A stretch of DNA of 64,000 nucleotides from Psychromonas arctica DSM 14288 (GCF_000482725.1 NZ_AXWP01000036.1:16379-80378); one strand, 5' to 3'; numbered from the stretch's first letter, positions 18,470 through 29,260 are shown. Numbers and translations are program-made. The notes: a model not told the origin generated them from the letters alone.

Positions 18470-21400
18470 CTAATCCCAGTCCCATTCATAATAAGCATCT
18501 ACCGCTTGATACAAACCACTAGAAGCTTCTATATAAAACTGTTTAAACAATTCATAGCGAATGGCAAAAATGGTAAATGAGTCGAAGACACCAACACCAT
18601 AGCTGACTTCAACGCCCGGTGCGATAGTCCCTTTAATGCCTACAGATTGTTGATCACCCTGCCCACTAGAGGCGAGTGATAAATCATTAATGCCAACACT
18701 TTTACCGATGTTCCCCATTACACCATCAGTTTGGCCTGCCCCTAAATCTATTAATATAGAAGCAAGTTGATTGTTATTGCTATCACTTGAAGCATTAGCA
18801 ATAGAGTAACCTCGGGTAATGTATGATAAAGCATTCTGTTGTGACATCGCAGGTTCAGAGAAGATCGTTAACTGTAATTGATCTGGCGTTCCCGTTACAC
18901 GTACACCAGCGGTGACGTTATCTTGGGTATCATTGGGATCACGTATAGCTTCAATGTTCAGATAAGGCGCATCCGGTTGTCCTTGAAAAACGATACGACT
19001 ATTTTGTAATACTAGCTGTTGTGCTAAGGCTTTGTAGCTTCCTTCAGAAAAGGTTAGTTCACCATTAACAGTCAGGTCTTTTTTCAGTTCTTTTTTAACA
19101 ATGAGATCACCGTGAATATAAGAGTCTAAACCGATTGCTTGCAATCGGAGTTGATCACCTAATGATACTTTCACATTCATTTTAATAGGCAAATCAGCGC
19201 CAGTCTCTTGCTTTTTGGCATCAACAACTATTACATCTTTGGAGACGTTAACGGCCCCTTCAGGTAATTCTTTTACTGTAATGTTTCCTTTATTAACATT
19301 GATGACTCCGTCTACATTGATGTGTTCATCTAAAATAACATCAATATTAGGACTCACATAAAGCGTTATTTTGCCATAATCTCGAATTAACATCTGATCG
19401 GCTTCGAAGTGTATTTTGCCTTTCAAATCTTCATTCCAATCTAGTAAACCATTGATATCTGCACGCCCATTAGTTTCCTTATTAACTGCATCTGTATTAC
19501 GCATGTTAGCAATACGTTGCGGTATATTAATGGTACTTATTGCAGTGTCCTTAATTGCTACTATGGTATCAAGTAGTAAATTTGATTTTTTCTTAGTGGT
19601 TTTTTTGGTGTTTGTGAAAAAGTAACCATCAATTTTTGCTTGATTGTCATCTATATCTACTTTTGCATTTAAATCAGTAATTTGTAAGGGTGCACTCGGC
19701 GCTCTCACGGATGCATCAGCGATTAATACCTGTCCAGCTAAAGAAGGTTTTTCAAGTTTTCCTTTAACCTTAATATCTGCTTGTAGTTGTCCTGTTAACT
19801 TGTCTACTTGAGGAATTAAAATCGCAAAGTTATCGAAATCAGGCACTAATAATTTCAGCGAGGCATTGATTTCAGGTGTCGTCTGATAAGGTGTTATATA
19901 ACCTTCAACGTTTGCGTTAATAAGACCTTCAGATAATGCTTTTACACTAAAGTCAGTTTGTTGCTTGCCGGTTTTCATTTCGATATGAAATTGTTCTACA
20001 GGATAACGAATAACTTCTTTGGTGTTTTTATCAGTATTGATATTTAAAGCCATTGCATCACCGTTAACCACTAGGTCAATACTTGGTTTTTGATTATTTT
20101 TCCAGAATATATCTACATTTGCAGCAAGTGCACCTTCAAGTGTTAACGTATCGGGAATAAAAGGTGTTAATGATGAAAGTAAAAAGTCATCAATATTGAT
20201 TTCTATATCGCCGTTTTCCCCTGCACTAAATTTTTTAATACAAAGTTGTCCATTTTGATCTTTGTTATTATTCGTTGCTAACCAACAATGAGCGGTTAAA
20301 TTTATTGTTTCTTGCTCTGTGGTTACAGTGAATGGGTCTTTTAACACTAATAATCCCTGTGCCGTTTCAATAACTCCCTTATTTAAAATAGCCGACCAAC
20401 TATTAAGCTGCTGTTCAAAAAGCACCGTTAAGTCGGAGTTGACCATTTTACTTTTTAAATCGACATTAACTTGATGCTGAACTTTTTTATCGGCGACCGC
20501 ATTAGGTTTAAGCTCTATTTTGATTGAATCTATTTTTTGACCATTACTTCTAATATTCTTGGCACTAATGGCAAGGTTAGCAACAGGCAACTCAGATAAG
20601 GTGGCTTGCCCTGTTATGTTTAATGCTTCAATATCATTATCTAAATAACTTAAATCTTCGACATCTAAGTTACTGTCTATTTCAATTTTATCGATGCTGC
20701 CCGCTAAGTTAACCTTACCTTTAATTTTACCGCGGCTATCTACAATGATGTTAGTTAGGTTTTGAATATCTAAATCGATACTCAGGTCATTTTTATCTGC
20801 AACTTTACCATTCACTAACATTGAATTTTCAGCATTATTAATCGCTAAATTATTAATGCTAAAACCTTGTTTAGCATTACCGCTAGCTTTGCCCTTAATC
20901 GTTAATGGGCGCTCTAGATAGGAGCCATTAAGGTCTATAACAGGTAAATTAAAAGCCCAGGCTGGTTGTTTGTTGTCGGTTAACGGCACACTGACAGAAT
21001 GTTGAATATGACCACTTAATTGACCAGGATAATCTTCACTCAATTTATTAAAGTGAATGTCATTAATACTTAAATCCCCCTTCCACGCAAGATTATTTAG
21101 CCAGTTTAGATTGCCGTTAAGTTGTATATCACCCTGTAATGCTTTAATCATCAACGTTGATAAATCAAAGGATTGTAAATTACCGTTACCCACTAAATTG
21201 ATATCCGCAGGCGGTAAATCCGTCAGGTTAAGGTGACTATCAAGTTGTAATTGGTAATTGTTTAAGGTGCCTTTACTGGCAAGGTAACCTTTGTTACTAG
21301 AGATTTCAGGTTCGCCGGATAAGGGCCAGTTGAATTGCTCCCATTTGACGGTTAATTGATGTGGTAAGTTTTCACTGTATAAATCCACTGTATTATCAAT

Positions 21401-22432
21401 TTTTGCATTAATTAATTGGCTCAATGTAATTGAAGAATGTAACTCGCCTAAATCGCCTCGACTGTTTAACGTTATTTTTTGGCCTTTTAATAATGTAGTA
21501 GGCTGAAGATCTTTAATTTCCTTGAGTGTTGCTTGTAAGGCTAAATCCATCGGGTAACGTTGGCTAAGGTCAATATCACCTGAGATTACTAGATCCGCTT
21601 CTGGCAAGTCTAGGGCAAACTGTCCGATAGTTAATTTAGAACCAAAAAAAGTGAATTGGCTATTCAGTTGATTGATAGAAACTAAGTCTTTTTTATTTTG
21701 GATTAGTTTAAAGCCCTGCAGATCAAATTGCTTAGCCGTTAAATTAATAGGTAAGATAATTTCAGGTAACGTTTCATCAGTTAAAATAGCGGGGAAACTT
21801 GAGAGTAGTTGTTGGCGTGTTTGTTGGTTTGTTTGGGAAGTGCTTGTTTTGGTTGCGTCATCAACTTGCGCATCCGCTAAAATAACGGTTAACCCTTTAA
21901 TACTGGTTTTGAGTGCTAAATTATTGTCTTGTCCCTCTGCTTTTAATAATAGCTGTTTAAGATCGATCTCAACACCTGCCACCTTGATATGGGTATTGTT
22001 AATAGCCAGATCTTTAATATTAACACGCAAAGGAAACTCTAAAACAAAGGGCGCTGCATTTGGGTCTTCCGGTTCTGCAGGTGTTTCTGTCTCTGGTATA
22101 TTAATATCTGTACTTGCGATTGTTAATGATTCAAGGCACAGCTCTTCTATTAGACAATTCCAATCAAATTCATAACTAAGGTCGTTGAACTCATATAACG
22201 CATCACCATCGGCCCAACGAATTTTGTCATAAACCGGGGAATAAAAAAGACTGCCCTGCTTTAATGATATGGTTAATCTAGGTTCAAATTTTTGTAGGGT
22301 ATTAAAAATAAAGTTATTACCTTGATGCGTAAATACCCCCAAACCAGTAACAAATATGACTAAAATGATGAAAACAAAAAGAGTAAAGAAAATTCGTTTA
22401 AGATATTTTGTACTTAACAATAGAAAACTCAT
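18470..22432 (-). CDS. tamB: Translocation and assembly module subunit TamB
   Basis: Large inner-membrane-anchored AsmA/bridge-type protein that with TamA connects the envelope membranes for outer-membrane protein and lipid homeostasis. One N-terminal membrane anchor (about residues 13-36, FTLFVFIILVIFVTGLGVF) precedes some 900 residues of repetitive beta-strand sequence and the C-terminal DUF490 domain (about 950-1320), ending in aromatic YYEWDWD, like an outer-membrane beta signal. 1320 residues is normal (E. coli 1259). Overlaps tamA by 4 bases (ATGA), so it is translationally coupled. The last gene of a four-gene operon. Confidence 0.95.
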   Translation of the reverse strand: MSFLLLSTKYLKRIFFTLFVFIILVIFVTGLGVFTHQGNNFIFNTLQKFEPRLTISLKQGSLFYSPVYDKIRWADGDALYEFNDLSYEFDWNCLIEELCLESLTIASTDINIPETETPAEPEDPNAAPFVLEFPLRVNIKDLAINNTHIKVAGVEIDLKQLLLKAEGQDNNLALKTSIKGLTVILADAQVDDATKTSTSQTNQQTRQQLLSSFPAILTDETLPEIILPINLTAKQFDLQGFKLIQNKKDLVSINQLNSQFTFFGSKLTIGQFALDLPEADLVISGDIDLSQRYPMDLALQATLKEIKDLQPTTLLKGQKITLNSRGDLGELHSSITLSQLINAKIDNTVDLYSENLPHQLTVKWEQFNWPLSGEPEISSNKGYLASKGTLNNYQLQLDSHLNLTDLPPADINLVGNGNLQSFDLSTLMIKALQGDIQLNGNLNWLNNLAWKGDLSINDIHFNKLSEDYPGQLSGHIQHSVSVPLTDNKQPAWAFNLPVIDLNGSYLERPLTIKGKASGNAKQGFSINNLAINNAENSMLVNGKVADKNDLSIDLDIQNLTNIIVDSRGKIKGKVNLAGSIDKIEIDSNLDVEDLSYLDNDIEALNITGQATLSELPVANLAISAKNIRSNGQKIDSIKIELKPNAVADKKVQHQVNVDLKSKMVNSDLTVLFEQQLNSWSAILNKGVIETAQGLLVLKDPFTVTTEQETINLTAHCWLATNNNKDQNGQLCIKKFSAGENGDIEINIDDFLLSSLTPFIPDTLTLEGALAANVDIFWKNNQKPSIDLVVNGDAMALNINTDKNTKEVIRYPVEQFHIEMKTGKQQTDFSVKALSEGLINANVEGYITPYQTTPEINASLKLLVPDFDNFAILIPQVDKLTGQLQADIKVKGKLEKPSLAGQVLIADASVRAPSAPLQITDLNAKVDIDDNQAKIDGYFFTNTKKTTKKKSNLLLDTIVAIKDTAISTINIPQRIANMRNTDAVNKETNGRADINGLLDWNEDLKGKIHFEADQMLIRDYGKITLYVSPNIDVILDEHINVDGVINVNKGNITVKELPEGAVNVSKDVIVVDAKKQETGADLPIKMNVKVSLGDQLRLQAIGLDSYIHGDLIVKKELKKDLTVNGELTFSEGSYKALAQQLVLQNSRIVFQGQPDAPYLNIEAIRDPNDTQDNVTAGVRVTGTPDQLQLTIFSEPAMSQQNALSYITRGYSIANASSDSNNNQLASILIDLGAGQTDGVMGNIGKSVGINDLSLASSGQGDQQSVGIKGTIAPGVEVSYGVGVFDSFTIFAIRYELFKQFYIEASSGLYQAVDAYYEWDWD

Positions 22433-24147
22433 AGTTCAGGCCCAATCATTAAATGAATCTTGAATGCATCACCAGTATCAGTTAATGGTACGGCAACATA
22501 AAAACGAATAGGTCCTACGGGCGATGCCCACACAACACCGGCACCCGTGCCTACTGAAAGAGGTTCAGAAAAATCTTCAGTTGCTGTACCGACATCGGAA
22601 AATGCAGCTATTTTCCAATTTGGGGCGATTGGAAAGCGATATTCAAGACTTGCTGTCGCAAGGTATGAACCACCAATTAAATAATCTTCGGAATCCCTAG
22701 GTGCCACTTCCTCGTAATCATAACCTCGGATACTTTGGTCCCCTCCGGTAAAGAAACGCATCGATGAAGGCACGTTATAGATTGAGTCAGAGAAAATAGC
22801 GCCAGCTTCAGCTGACGCTATAAACTGATGGCCACTATAGGTTCTGATAAATTTAGTTTGCCCGTAGACTTTGATCGCATCAGCCGTAGATAATAAACTT
22901 TCATTCGCAAACTCAAAATACACTAACTGTTTGTCACCCCAATCGATATTGATTCCACCTTTACTCCTAATTCGACTAAAACTAATACCAGGTAAAACTA
23001 ATGAGGTAGAGAACTCCTGCTGACCTTGGGTACCCGATTCATTATCAAATCGAAGATAAATAGTACGTAACCAATCATTATCTAAACGCCAATGACGATT
23101 AAAACCAACTACAGATTGTTTAGTATCGGTATCGTTTTGGTCGAGTACTTTATAACCCGCTTGAATTGAAAAGTAGTTATAAAGCGGATCTTCTAAGGGG
23201 ATTTTATAGGTGGCAGACGCTTCCTGTTTGGGGACTGAGGCGGTAATATTGGTTTCAAACGAGTGGCCATATTGATTGATCCATGGACGTGTCCAACGAA
23301 ATTTTCCACGAACACCTTCGTCGGTACTAAAGCCTAAACCTGCGTTAAATGAGTCTTCTGGTTGCATATAAGTTAAGACGTGCAAAGGGATCAATCGACC
23401 TTGCTTTTTTTGTATGTCGGGTAAAATAGTGATGCTTTTAAAATATCCGGTATCGTTTAGATCTTGATTGAAGGCATTTAGTATTCCGGTATCAAATGGG
23501 TCTCCTGGTTTAAAATTAAGTAATGATTTGACAAACTCTTTAGCGGGAGTTTCTAGGTCAAAAATCAAATCACCAAACTGATATCGTCTACCACTTTCAA
23601 ACCACAAATGGATAATCGCGGTATTGTTTTTTTGCGTCACTTCAACTGAAGACTTAGTATATTTTGCATCAAAAAAACCATAGCGCAACGCCAAACTTCT
23701 GGCGCGGCTTTTAGCTGATTCGTATTCACCGTGGTCTAAAAAATCACCTTCCTTGATCGGAAAGTTAAGCATTAGTTGCTGAAAGTTTTTATCGTGTAAC
23801 GCTTCCCCGGTAATACGTAAATCAACGGCTGAAATTGTGGTGCGAGTCCCAAGATCTACATCAACAGTAACGGTTTGCTTGTTCTCATCACCAGTAACTG
23901 AAGGGGTAATTTTTGCTTGGTAATACCCTAATGCCACCAAACTTTCTTTGCCTATTGCAACAACTTCATTCAAATAGGCCTCATTATCGGCATTGTCTGG
24001 TACCGATAGGCCATTTAAAAAAACTTTTAGATTTGAACTGGCTTTATTGTCTTTGATGCCTTTTATCTCAAAGCTTACATCTGCAACTACGTTGCTTGAA
24101 ACAAGACTCAGTAAACAGCATAAATAGAGTTTATAAATATTTTTCAT
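22429..24147 (-). CDS. tamA: Translocation and assembly module subunit TamA (Omp85 family)
   Basis: Outer-membrane beta-barrel partner of TamB. Signal peptide residues 1-22 (ending SNVVA), three POTRA domains to about residue 260, and a 16-strand Omp85 barrel with the lid-lock type motif FTGGDQSIRGYDYE; the end is GPIRFYVAVPLTDTGDAF. 572 residues is normal. The ATG shares one base with the stop of the upstream EAL gene (TAATG) and its stop overlaps tamB, showing a coupled operon. Confidence 0.95.
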   Translation of the reverse strand: MKNIYKLYLCCLLSLVSSNVVADVSFEIKGIKDNKASSNLKVFLNGLSVPDNADNEAYLNEVVAIGKESLVALGYYQAKITPSVTGDENKQTVTVDVDLGTRTTISAVDLRITGEALHDKNFQQLMLNFPIKEGDFLDHGEYESAKSRARSLALRYGFFDAKYTKSSVEVTQKNNTAIIHLWFESGRRYQFGDLIFDLETPAKEFVKSLLNFKPGDPFDTGILNAFNQDLNDTGYFKSITILPDIQKKQGRLIPLHVLTYMQPEDSFNAGLGFSTDEGVRGKFRWTRPWINQYGHSFETNITASVPKQEASATYKIPLEDPLYNYFSIQAGYKVLDQNDTDTKQSVVGFNRHWRLDNDWLRTIYLRFDNESGTQGQQEFSTSLVLPGISFSRIRSKGGINIDWGDKQLVYFEFANESLLSTADAIKVYGQTKFIRTYSGHQFIASAEAGAIFSDSIYNVPSSMRFFTGGDQSIRGYDYEEVAPRDSEDYLIGGSYLATASLEYRFPIAPNWKIAAFSDVGTATEDFSEPLSVGTGAGVVWASPVGPIRFYVAVPLTDTGDAFKIHLMIGPEL

Positions 24148-26675
24148 TAACTATTAGGCTTCTCAAGTTTGATTGTCGAATTTTCAAATTTATTTTCTTT
24201 TTGTTTCATATTATTTAATAATTTTTGGAAATCAATAGTCGTTAACGGTGCACTCACTAGATAGCCTTGGAATTGGCTACATCCTTTCTCAATCAAAAAG
24301 TCTAATTGTTGCTGAGTTTCGACTCCTTCAGCCACGACCTCTAGATTAAGAGATTTACCCATATTGATAATAGCGGTCACAATCAGTTGTTGACTGTGTT
24401 GTTGCATCAAATTAACAATAAAAGACTGATCAATTTTAAGCGCTGAAACCGGCAATATACTTAAGTATTGAAATGAAGAGTAACCCGTACCAAAGTCATC
24501 AATAGCGAATCGAAAACCAAGCCCGCATAGCTTATGCAATTTATTAATAATCAAATCAGTGTGAGAAACTAACACTGTCTCAGTAATCTCTATTTCAATC
24601 AAGCTTGGCTCTACACCTGTTTGTAATAAATACAGTTCAATGGTCTCGATAAAGTTATCTTGTAATAATTGTTTAGGACTCACGTTAAGTGATAAAGTTT
24701 TAAAGCTTTGTGGTAATCCCGCATCAACCCAATCTTTCAATTGAGTAAAAGCATTTAAAAGAACCCACTCTCCTAGAGGAATAATCAAATCAGACTCTTC
24801 TGCTACAGGGATAAAATGTGCAGGTTCAACCCAAGTATTGTCACCTTGATACCAACGGCAAAGTGCTTCTGCCCCAACTAGTTTGTTGTTACTATCGGTA
24901 CGAGGCTGAAAGCAAAGTGTAAACTCATTGTTATCTAACCCTTGACGTATTTTACTTTGTAATTGATGTGTACGATTAATTTTTTCCTCTATTTCTTTTG
25001 CAAAAAAGCTAATATTATTTAATGGATTAGCCTGTGCTGTTTTCATCGCCATTGATGCTTGGCGAAGTACATCTTCTGCTTGCAAACCTTCACTTGGAAA
25101 ATGCGTAATGCCATAGGCAAATTTCAAGGTGAGCTTTTCACTCATTAAATTGAACGGCTGTTTGAGTGTTAACGCAACCTGCTCAGCAAAACGTATCGAT
25201 ATTTGAGCCGCTTGCTCGCGGTCTGAATGTAAATCAGATAAGACAATAACAAATTCACAACCTCGTAAACGAGCAACATAATCGGGCACACTAATGTGTG
25301 TTTCTAATCGCCTTGCGATTAAACTTAATAGTTGGTCCCCTTTGTGGTTGCCATCAAGTTCGTTAATTGCTGAGAACTGTTGTGCATCAATTAATATTAA
25401 CGCACCAAATAATCCATTGTTCTCTTGCCTGATATTTTCATCTGAAATATGAGCGATTAAACCAGATCTGTTTGGTAATTCAGTCACTTCATCATACTGC
25501 GTCTGATATTTGATTGAGGTGTGCAATACCTTGTAAGCCGAAACATCAATCATAGTGCCGATCACACGTAGCGGATTACCTTTGCTATCCCAAGATACTG
25601 TCTGCCCTCGCGTTAATACCCAACGGTATTCCCCATTTTTGCAGCGTATTCGATGAGAGTTTTCAAAAAATGAGTCTCGCCCTACAAAGTGCTCGCAAAA
25701 GTCATTAAACACATTATAAAGATCATCATCATGAATACGAGTTTCCCACTCTGTAATGTCTGCATTTATATCTTCCGGTTGATAACCTAATATCTCTTTC
25801 CAACGATTGGAAAAAAATACATGGTCACGTTTTATATCCCAATCCCATACGCCGTCTCGTGCGCCTCTAAGTGCGTATAATAAACGTTGTTCACTACCAG
25901 CTAGCTCGTTCATATTATCGGATACGCTGACAATTAATTCAGAAAAAGTGCGCTGCAAAAATCCTATTTCGCCAACGCCTTTATCAGTTAATTCCGATAA
26001 ATTTGTTAAATCATAGTTACGCATCTGAGTTACAAGGCTTTTAAGTGGGACTATCACCAAGCTGTTGAGCGAATATACGGATAAGCTGACCGTCAGTAAC
26101 AATAAGGCACACTGCTTAATAAGCTCGATTAGCTTACTGTGTGTTAGCTCACTGTAGGCACTCTCTAATGAATAGCGTATAAAAATAATGCCATTAAATT
26201 TGCGGTTTAAGCTATTACCTTTAGAGATCATTTGTAAAGGCGCATAAACTACTAACTCTTTACTTTGTTTGAAATATTTCACTACAATTTCATTATCATT
26301 AATAACACGATTTAATACGGCACCTTCATAACGTTCAAGTTGTAGTTTTGAAAACATGTATTTTTCACGGAAGTTATTGCTAAGAATAATTTGTTGATTT
26401 TTGTCAATCACAGCTACCGTTTGTACATTTTCATTTAATGCAGCAGTGGAGACAAAATCTTGTGCACGCGCCTTTTCAAGGCGCATTAAAGCATTAGATA
26501 ATGAGGTTTGTAATTGCCCAGCTAAACCTTTGATGTCTTGCTCCGCTTCGACATATAACTGGTCTTGACTTTGACGAAAATCTTGAATAAAGATGATCGT
26601 TTGAAAAACAAAGAATATGCTCAGAAATATTGCGGGCAATATGATTAATAGTGAAATTCTACGAATTTTATTCAT
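24147..26675 (-). CDS. Membrane PAS-GGDEF-EAL protein, predicted c-di-GMP phosphodiesterase
   Basis: Order of parts: membrane segment 7-30; periplasmic sensor region 31-182; membrane segment 186-210; HAMP-like linker; PAS domain 265-385 (VWDWDIKRDHVFFSNRWKEI); GGDEF domain 390-555; EAL domain 580-830. The GGDEF signature is degenerate (RGCEF at 471-475), so cyclase activity is unlikely. The EAL domain keeps EAL (603-605), EITETVL, DDFGTGYSS and the AEGVET loop, so phosphodiesterase activity is expected. It overlaps the upstream lipoprotein gene by 8 bases and the tamA start by 1. The periplasmic lipoprotein is the likely input partner. Confidence 0.9.
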   Translation of the reverse strand: MNKIRRISLLIILPAIFLSIFFVFQTIIFIQDFRQSQDQLYVEAEQDIKGLAGQLQTSLSNALMRLEKARAQDFVSTAALNENVQTVAVIDKNQQIILSNNFREKYMFSKLQLERYEGAVLNRVINDNEIVVKYFKQSKELVVYAPLQMISKGNSLNRKFNGIIFIRYSLESAYSELTHSKLIELIKQCALLLLTVSLSVYSLNSLVIVPLKSLVTQMRNYDLTNLSELTDKGVGEIGFLQRTFSELIVSVSDNMNELAGSEQRLLYALRGARDGVWDWDIKRDHVFFSNRWKEILGYQPEDINADITEWETRIHDDDLYNVFNDFCEHFVGRDSFFENSHRIRCKNGEYRWVLTRGQTVSWDSKGNPLRVIGTMIDVSAYKVLHTSIKYQTQYDEVTELPNRSGLIAHISDENIRQENNGLFGALILIDAQQFSAINELDGNHKGDQLLSLIARRLETHISVPDYVARLRGCEFVIVLSDLHSDREQAAQISIRFAEQVALTLKQPFNLMSEKLTLKFAYGITHFPSEGLQAEDVLRQASMAMKTAQANPLNNISFFAKEIEEKINRTHQLQSKIRQGLDNNEFTLCFQPRTDSNNKLVGAEALCRWYQGDNTWVEPAHFIPVAEESDLIIPLGEWVLLNAFTQLKDWVDAGLPQSFKTLSLNVSPKQLLQDNFIETIELYLLQTGVEPSLIEIEITETVLVSHTDLIINKLHKLCGLGFRFAIDDFGTGYSSFQYLSILPVSALKIDQSFIVNLMQQHSQQLIVTAIINMGKSLNLEVVAEGVETQQQLDFLIEKGCSQFQGYLVSAPLTTIDFQKLLNNMKQKENKFENSTIKLEKPNS

Positions 26676-27645
26676 AAATTGCCTGCTCTAAGATACCTGT
26701 TGATATTAACGTCGCTAAGTTTGTTTGTATTTGACTTAACATCCTTTTATCACTCATCAACTTACTTAATTCTTGAGCTCGCAGTTGCATATTTGAAGGT
26801 GAACCAGATAAGAACATTAACGCCTCTTTAGGCGGAATAAAATGCGTATTCTCAAAGGCATTTTTCAGAGTATAAGGATATAATTGCAACCTTACTGACA
26901 TGCTGGCTAAAGCTTCAGCTGTATGCTTCTCATAGAATGCTTGAGCACGATAAAATTGTTTTAGAAAGTGCGTTATTTGCACTTCTTTTTCTTGGTGTAA
27001 ACTACCTCGAACGACCATTAGATTAATAATGGGTAAACTTAAGGATTTAGAGTTAATAAGTTCTCTTGCTCCTAATGCTAATAATTGTTGTTTTACCGGC
27101 TCTTTAACAATTAAGGCATCTATATCACCACGTAAATAAGCATCCTTAAGTTCATTTTGTTTGACTTCAAAGAGTTGTACGGTCTGATTATTTAAGTCCG
27201 TTAGCGAAAAAACTTTATCTAATAACAAGGCGCCAGCTGCTTTGTTTTCATAACCAATAGAGTGCCATTTTAATTCTTCCAGTGACTTTATTTCGGGCTT
27301 GGCCATTAACGCATCCCCTCCTCTAGAACGATCAATCACTGAGATTATTTTTAAATCGATTCCTAAAGCGACTAGCGTTAACACTTCATCCAATGAAAGA
27401 AAAGCAACATCGAGTTTCGCTGTCTGAAAAGCTTGAATGACGCTAGTAGGAGAAGTAAGTTCAAGTAATGAATATTTATCTTTATCTAAGTAGCCCAGTT
27501 CGCCTGCCAAAAAAGCAAACTCAAAATTTGGCCAAGGTGACGCACCGATAGTCAGCGGCTTTTGATACGGGGTACATGCCACTATCAATAGAGTAAGACA
27601 TAGAGAACTGACAATTTTTAGGCATTTGTCGATATAGGTATTCAT
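26668..27645 (-). CDS. ABC-type substrate-binding lipoprotein (NMT1/TauA-like)
   Basis: A 325-residue predicted lipoprotein: lipobox LLIVACTP with Cys24 counted from the ATG at 27645 (a GTG at 27654 would add three residues). The rest is a type-2 periplasmic binding fold (LTIGASPWPNFEFAFLAGELG, AFQTAKLDVAFLSLDEVLTL, IDALIVKEP) close to nitrate/taurine/thiamine-precursor binding proteins. No permease or ATPase gene is nearby; instead it overlaps an EAL-domain sensor gene by 8 bases. By analogy with NspS-MbaA of Vibrio it may act as ligand sensor for that protein rather than in transport. The ligand is unknown. Confidence 0.83.
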   Translation of the reverse strand: MNTYIDKCLKIVSSLCLTLLIVACTPYQKPLTIGASPWPNFEFAFLAGELGYLDKDKYSLLELTSPTSVIQAFQTAKLDVAFLSLDEVLTLVALGIDLKIISVIDRSRGGDALMAKPEIKSLEELKWHSIGYENKAAGALLLDKVFSLTDLNNQTVQLFEVKQNELKDAYLRGDIDALIVKEPVKQQLLALGARELINSKSLSLPIINLMVVRGSLHQEKEVQITHFLKQFYRAQAFYEKHTAEALASMSVRLQLYPYTLKNAFENTHFIPPKEALMFLSGSPSNMQLRAQELSKLMSDKRMLSQIQTNLATLISTGILEQAIYE

Positions 27646-27869
27646 AGCGAGCACATCAGATTAAATTAGGAGAGCATTGATTTTACAGTAAAACAGATAA
27701 AAAAATAGCGCATAAAAAGTTACACGCTATAAATACCGGTTGCGGAGCAAAATACAAAAAATTAACTAACAGTATAATTAACTAATGATAGATTTAAATA
27801 AACTTAGCTCCTTATTCCTTTTAGACCTTTATAGTCTTGATGCTTTCATACTTTGATACCTTTATAAGG

Positions 27870-28742
27870 TTACATCACCTGGCTATTTTGTAAGGCTTTA
27901 ATACGATCTTCTAGTGGAGGGTGTGACATAAAGAAGCTACTTTTCTTTTTACCCGATATGCCAAATGCCATTAAGCTGCCTTCTAGTTGTGGCTCAGATG
28001 TTCTTTGCAGTTTTTGTAATGCGGCAATCATCTTATTTTTACCAACCAGTGAAGCAGAGCCTGAATCAGCTTTAAACTCACGTTGACGTGAATAGTACAT
28101 AACAATCGTACTTGCAAGTACACCAAATACCATCTCTAATATAAATACAATGATGTAATAAGAGAAACCATGCCCCGAATTTTCATTATTATTACGCATT
28201 GCATTGTCAATTAAACCTCCTATAACACGTGCTAGGAAAATAACAAAGGTGTTAACTACGCCTTGGATTAACGCAAGCGTTACCATATCTCCATTTGCAA
28301 CATGACTGACTTCATGAGCTAAAACAGCTTCGGCTTCATCACTTGTCATTTGCTGTAACAAACCAGTACTAACAGCCACTAACGCATCATTTTTTTTCAT
28401 GCCGGTAGCAAAGGCATTCATATCCTGAGCATTATAAATTGCCACTTCAGGTGTCTTAATACCTGCTAGTTTGGCTTGTCTTGTGACTGTTTGTAGTAGC
28501 CAACGTTCGGTTTCATTACTAGGGGAAGTAATAACCACCGCTCCTGTGCTTCTCTTTGCCATCCACTTGGACATAGCTAATGAAATGAATGAACCACCAA
28601 AACCAAATACTGTTGCTAGCATCAATAGCCCACCGATACTTCGTGAGTCCATTCCTGTAACTGAAAAAACAATACTTAATACAATACCTAACACCAATAT
28701 AACGGCTAAGTTAGTTAATAAAAATAATGCAATGCGTTTCAT
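27870..28742 (-). CDS. htpX: Membrane zinc metalloprotease HtpX
   Basis: Inner-membrane quality-control protease that degrades damaged membrane proteins with FtsH. The zinc motif HEVSH (His143, Glu144, His147) sits in [15 protein letters not shown], and the third ligand Glu in [10 protein letters not shown]. Four hydrophobic segments: 6-28, 36-56, about 155-178 and 190-213. 290 residues, the standard length. The family is often heat-shock or Cpx controlled; no clear promoter of that kind was identified in the 236-bp upstream region shared with divergent ppiC. Confidence 0.96.
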   Translation of the reverse strand: MKRIALFLLTNLAVILVLGIVLSIVFSVTGMDSRSIGGLLMLATVFGFGGSFISLAMSKWMAKRSTGAVVITSPSNETERWLLQTVTRQAKLAGIKTPEVAIYNAQDMNAFATGMKKNDALVAVSTGLLQQMTSDEAEAVLAHEVSHVANGDMVTLALIQGVVNTFVIFLARVIGGLIDNAMRNNNENSGHGFSYYIIVFILEMVFGVLASTIVMYYSRQREFKADSGSASLVGKNKMIAALQKLQRTSEPQLEGSLMAFGISGKKKSSFFMSHPPLEDRIKALQNSQVM

Positions 28743-28978
28743 GCTGACCTCATTAATAAATATTACGCCACAATAAATGGCTTTTGTTGATGTTATTTAC
28801 GCGTGATGTGTGAGCAATATAAATAACAGCTTTTCGACATAATATGACTTTATTTTCAATATGCAAGTATTAAAATTAATATAATTTATAAAAAATCAAT
28901 ACACATGAACACTGATATTTGCACCTTATACTTTCTGCCGTTACAATCGAGCTCTTTTATACCATTTAAGGAATTACC

Positions 28979-29260
28979 ATGGCTTTAGCTCAAGCACGTC
29001 ACATATTAGTTAGCTCAGAAGAACAATGCTTAACATTAAAAAACGAAATCGAAGCAGGTACTGATTTTGCTTCAGTTGCGAAACAACATTCATCTTGCCC
29101 ATCGGGTGCACAAGGTGGCGATTTAGGTGAATTTGGTCCTGGTATGATGGTGCCTGAATTTGATAAAGTTGTGTTCGGTGCGCCAGTAGGCGAAGTACAA
29201 GGTCCAGTTAAAACACAGTTCGGTTACCATTTATTAGAAGTAACTAAACGTAACGATTAA
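28979..29260 (+). CDS. ppiC: Peptidyl-prolyl cis-trans isomerase C (parvulin)
   Basis: Small single-domain cytosolic rotamase of the parvulin/PpiC type. 93 residues beginning ALAQARHILV, with SSCPSGAQGGDLGEFGPGMM and FGYHLLEVTKR, matching E. coli PpiC (Par10, 93 aa) in length and pattern. A TTAAGGA lies 8 bases before the ATG. Divergent from htpX and followed by an intrinsic terminator. Confidence 0.95.
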   Translation: MALAQARHILVSSEEQCLTLKNEIEAGTDFASVAKQHSSCPSGAQGGDLGEFGPGMMVPEFDKVVFGAPVGEVQGPVKTQFGYHLLEVTKRND

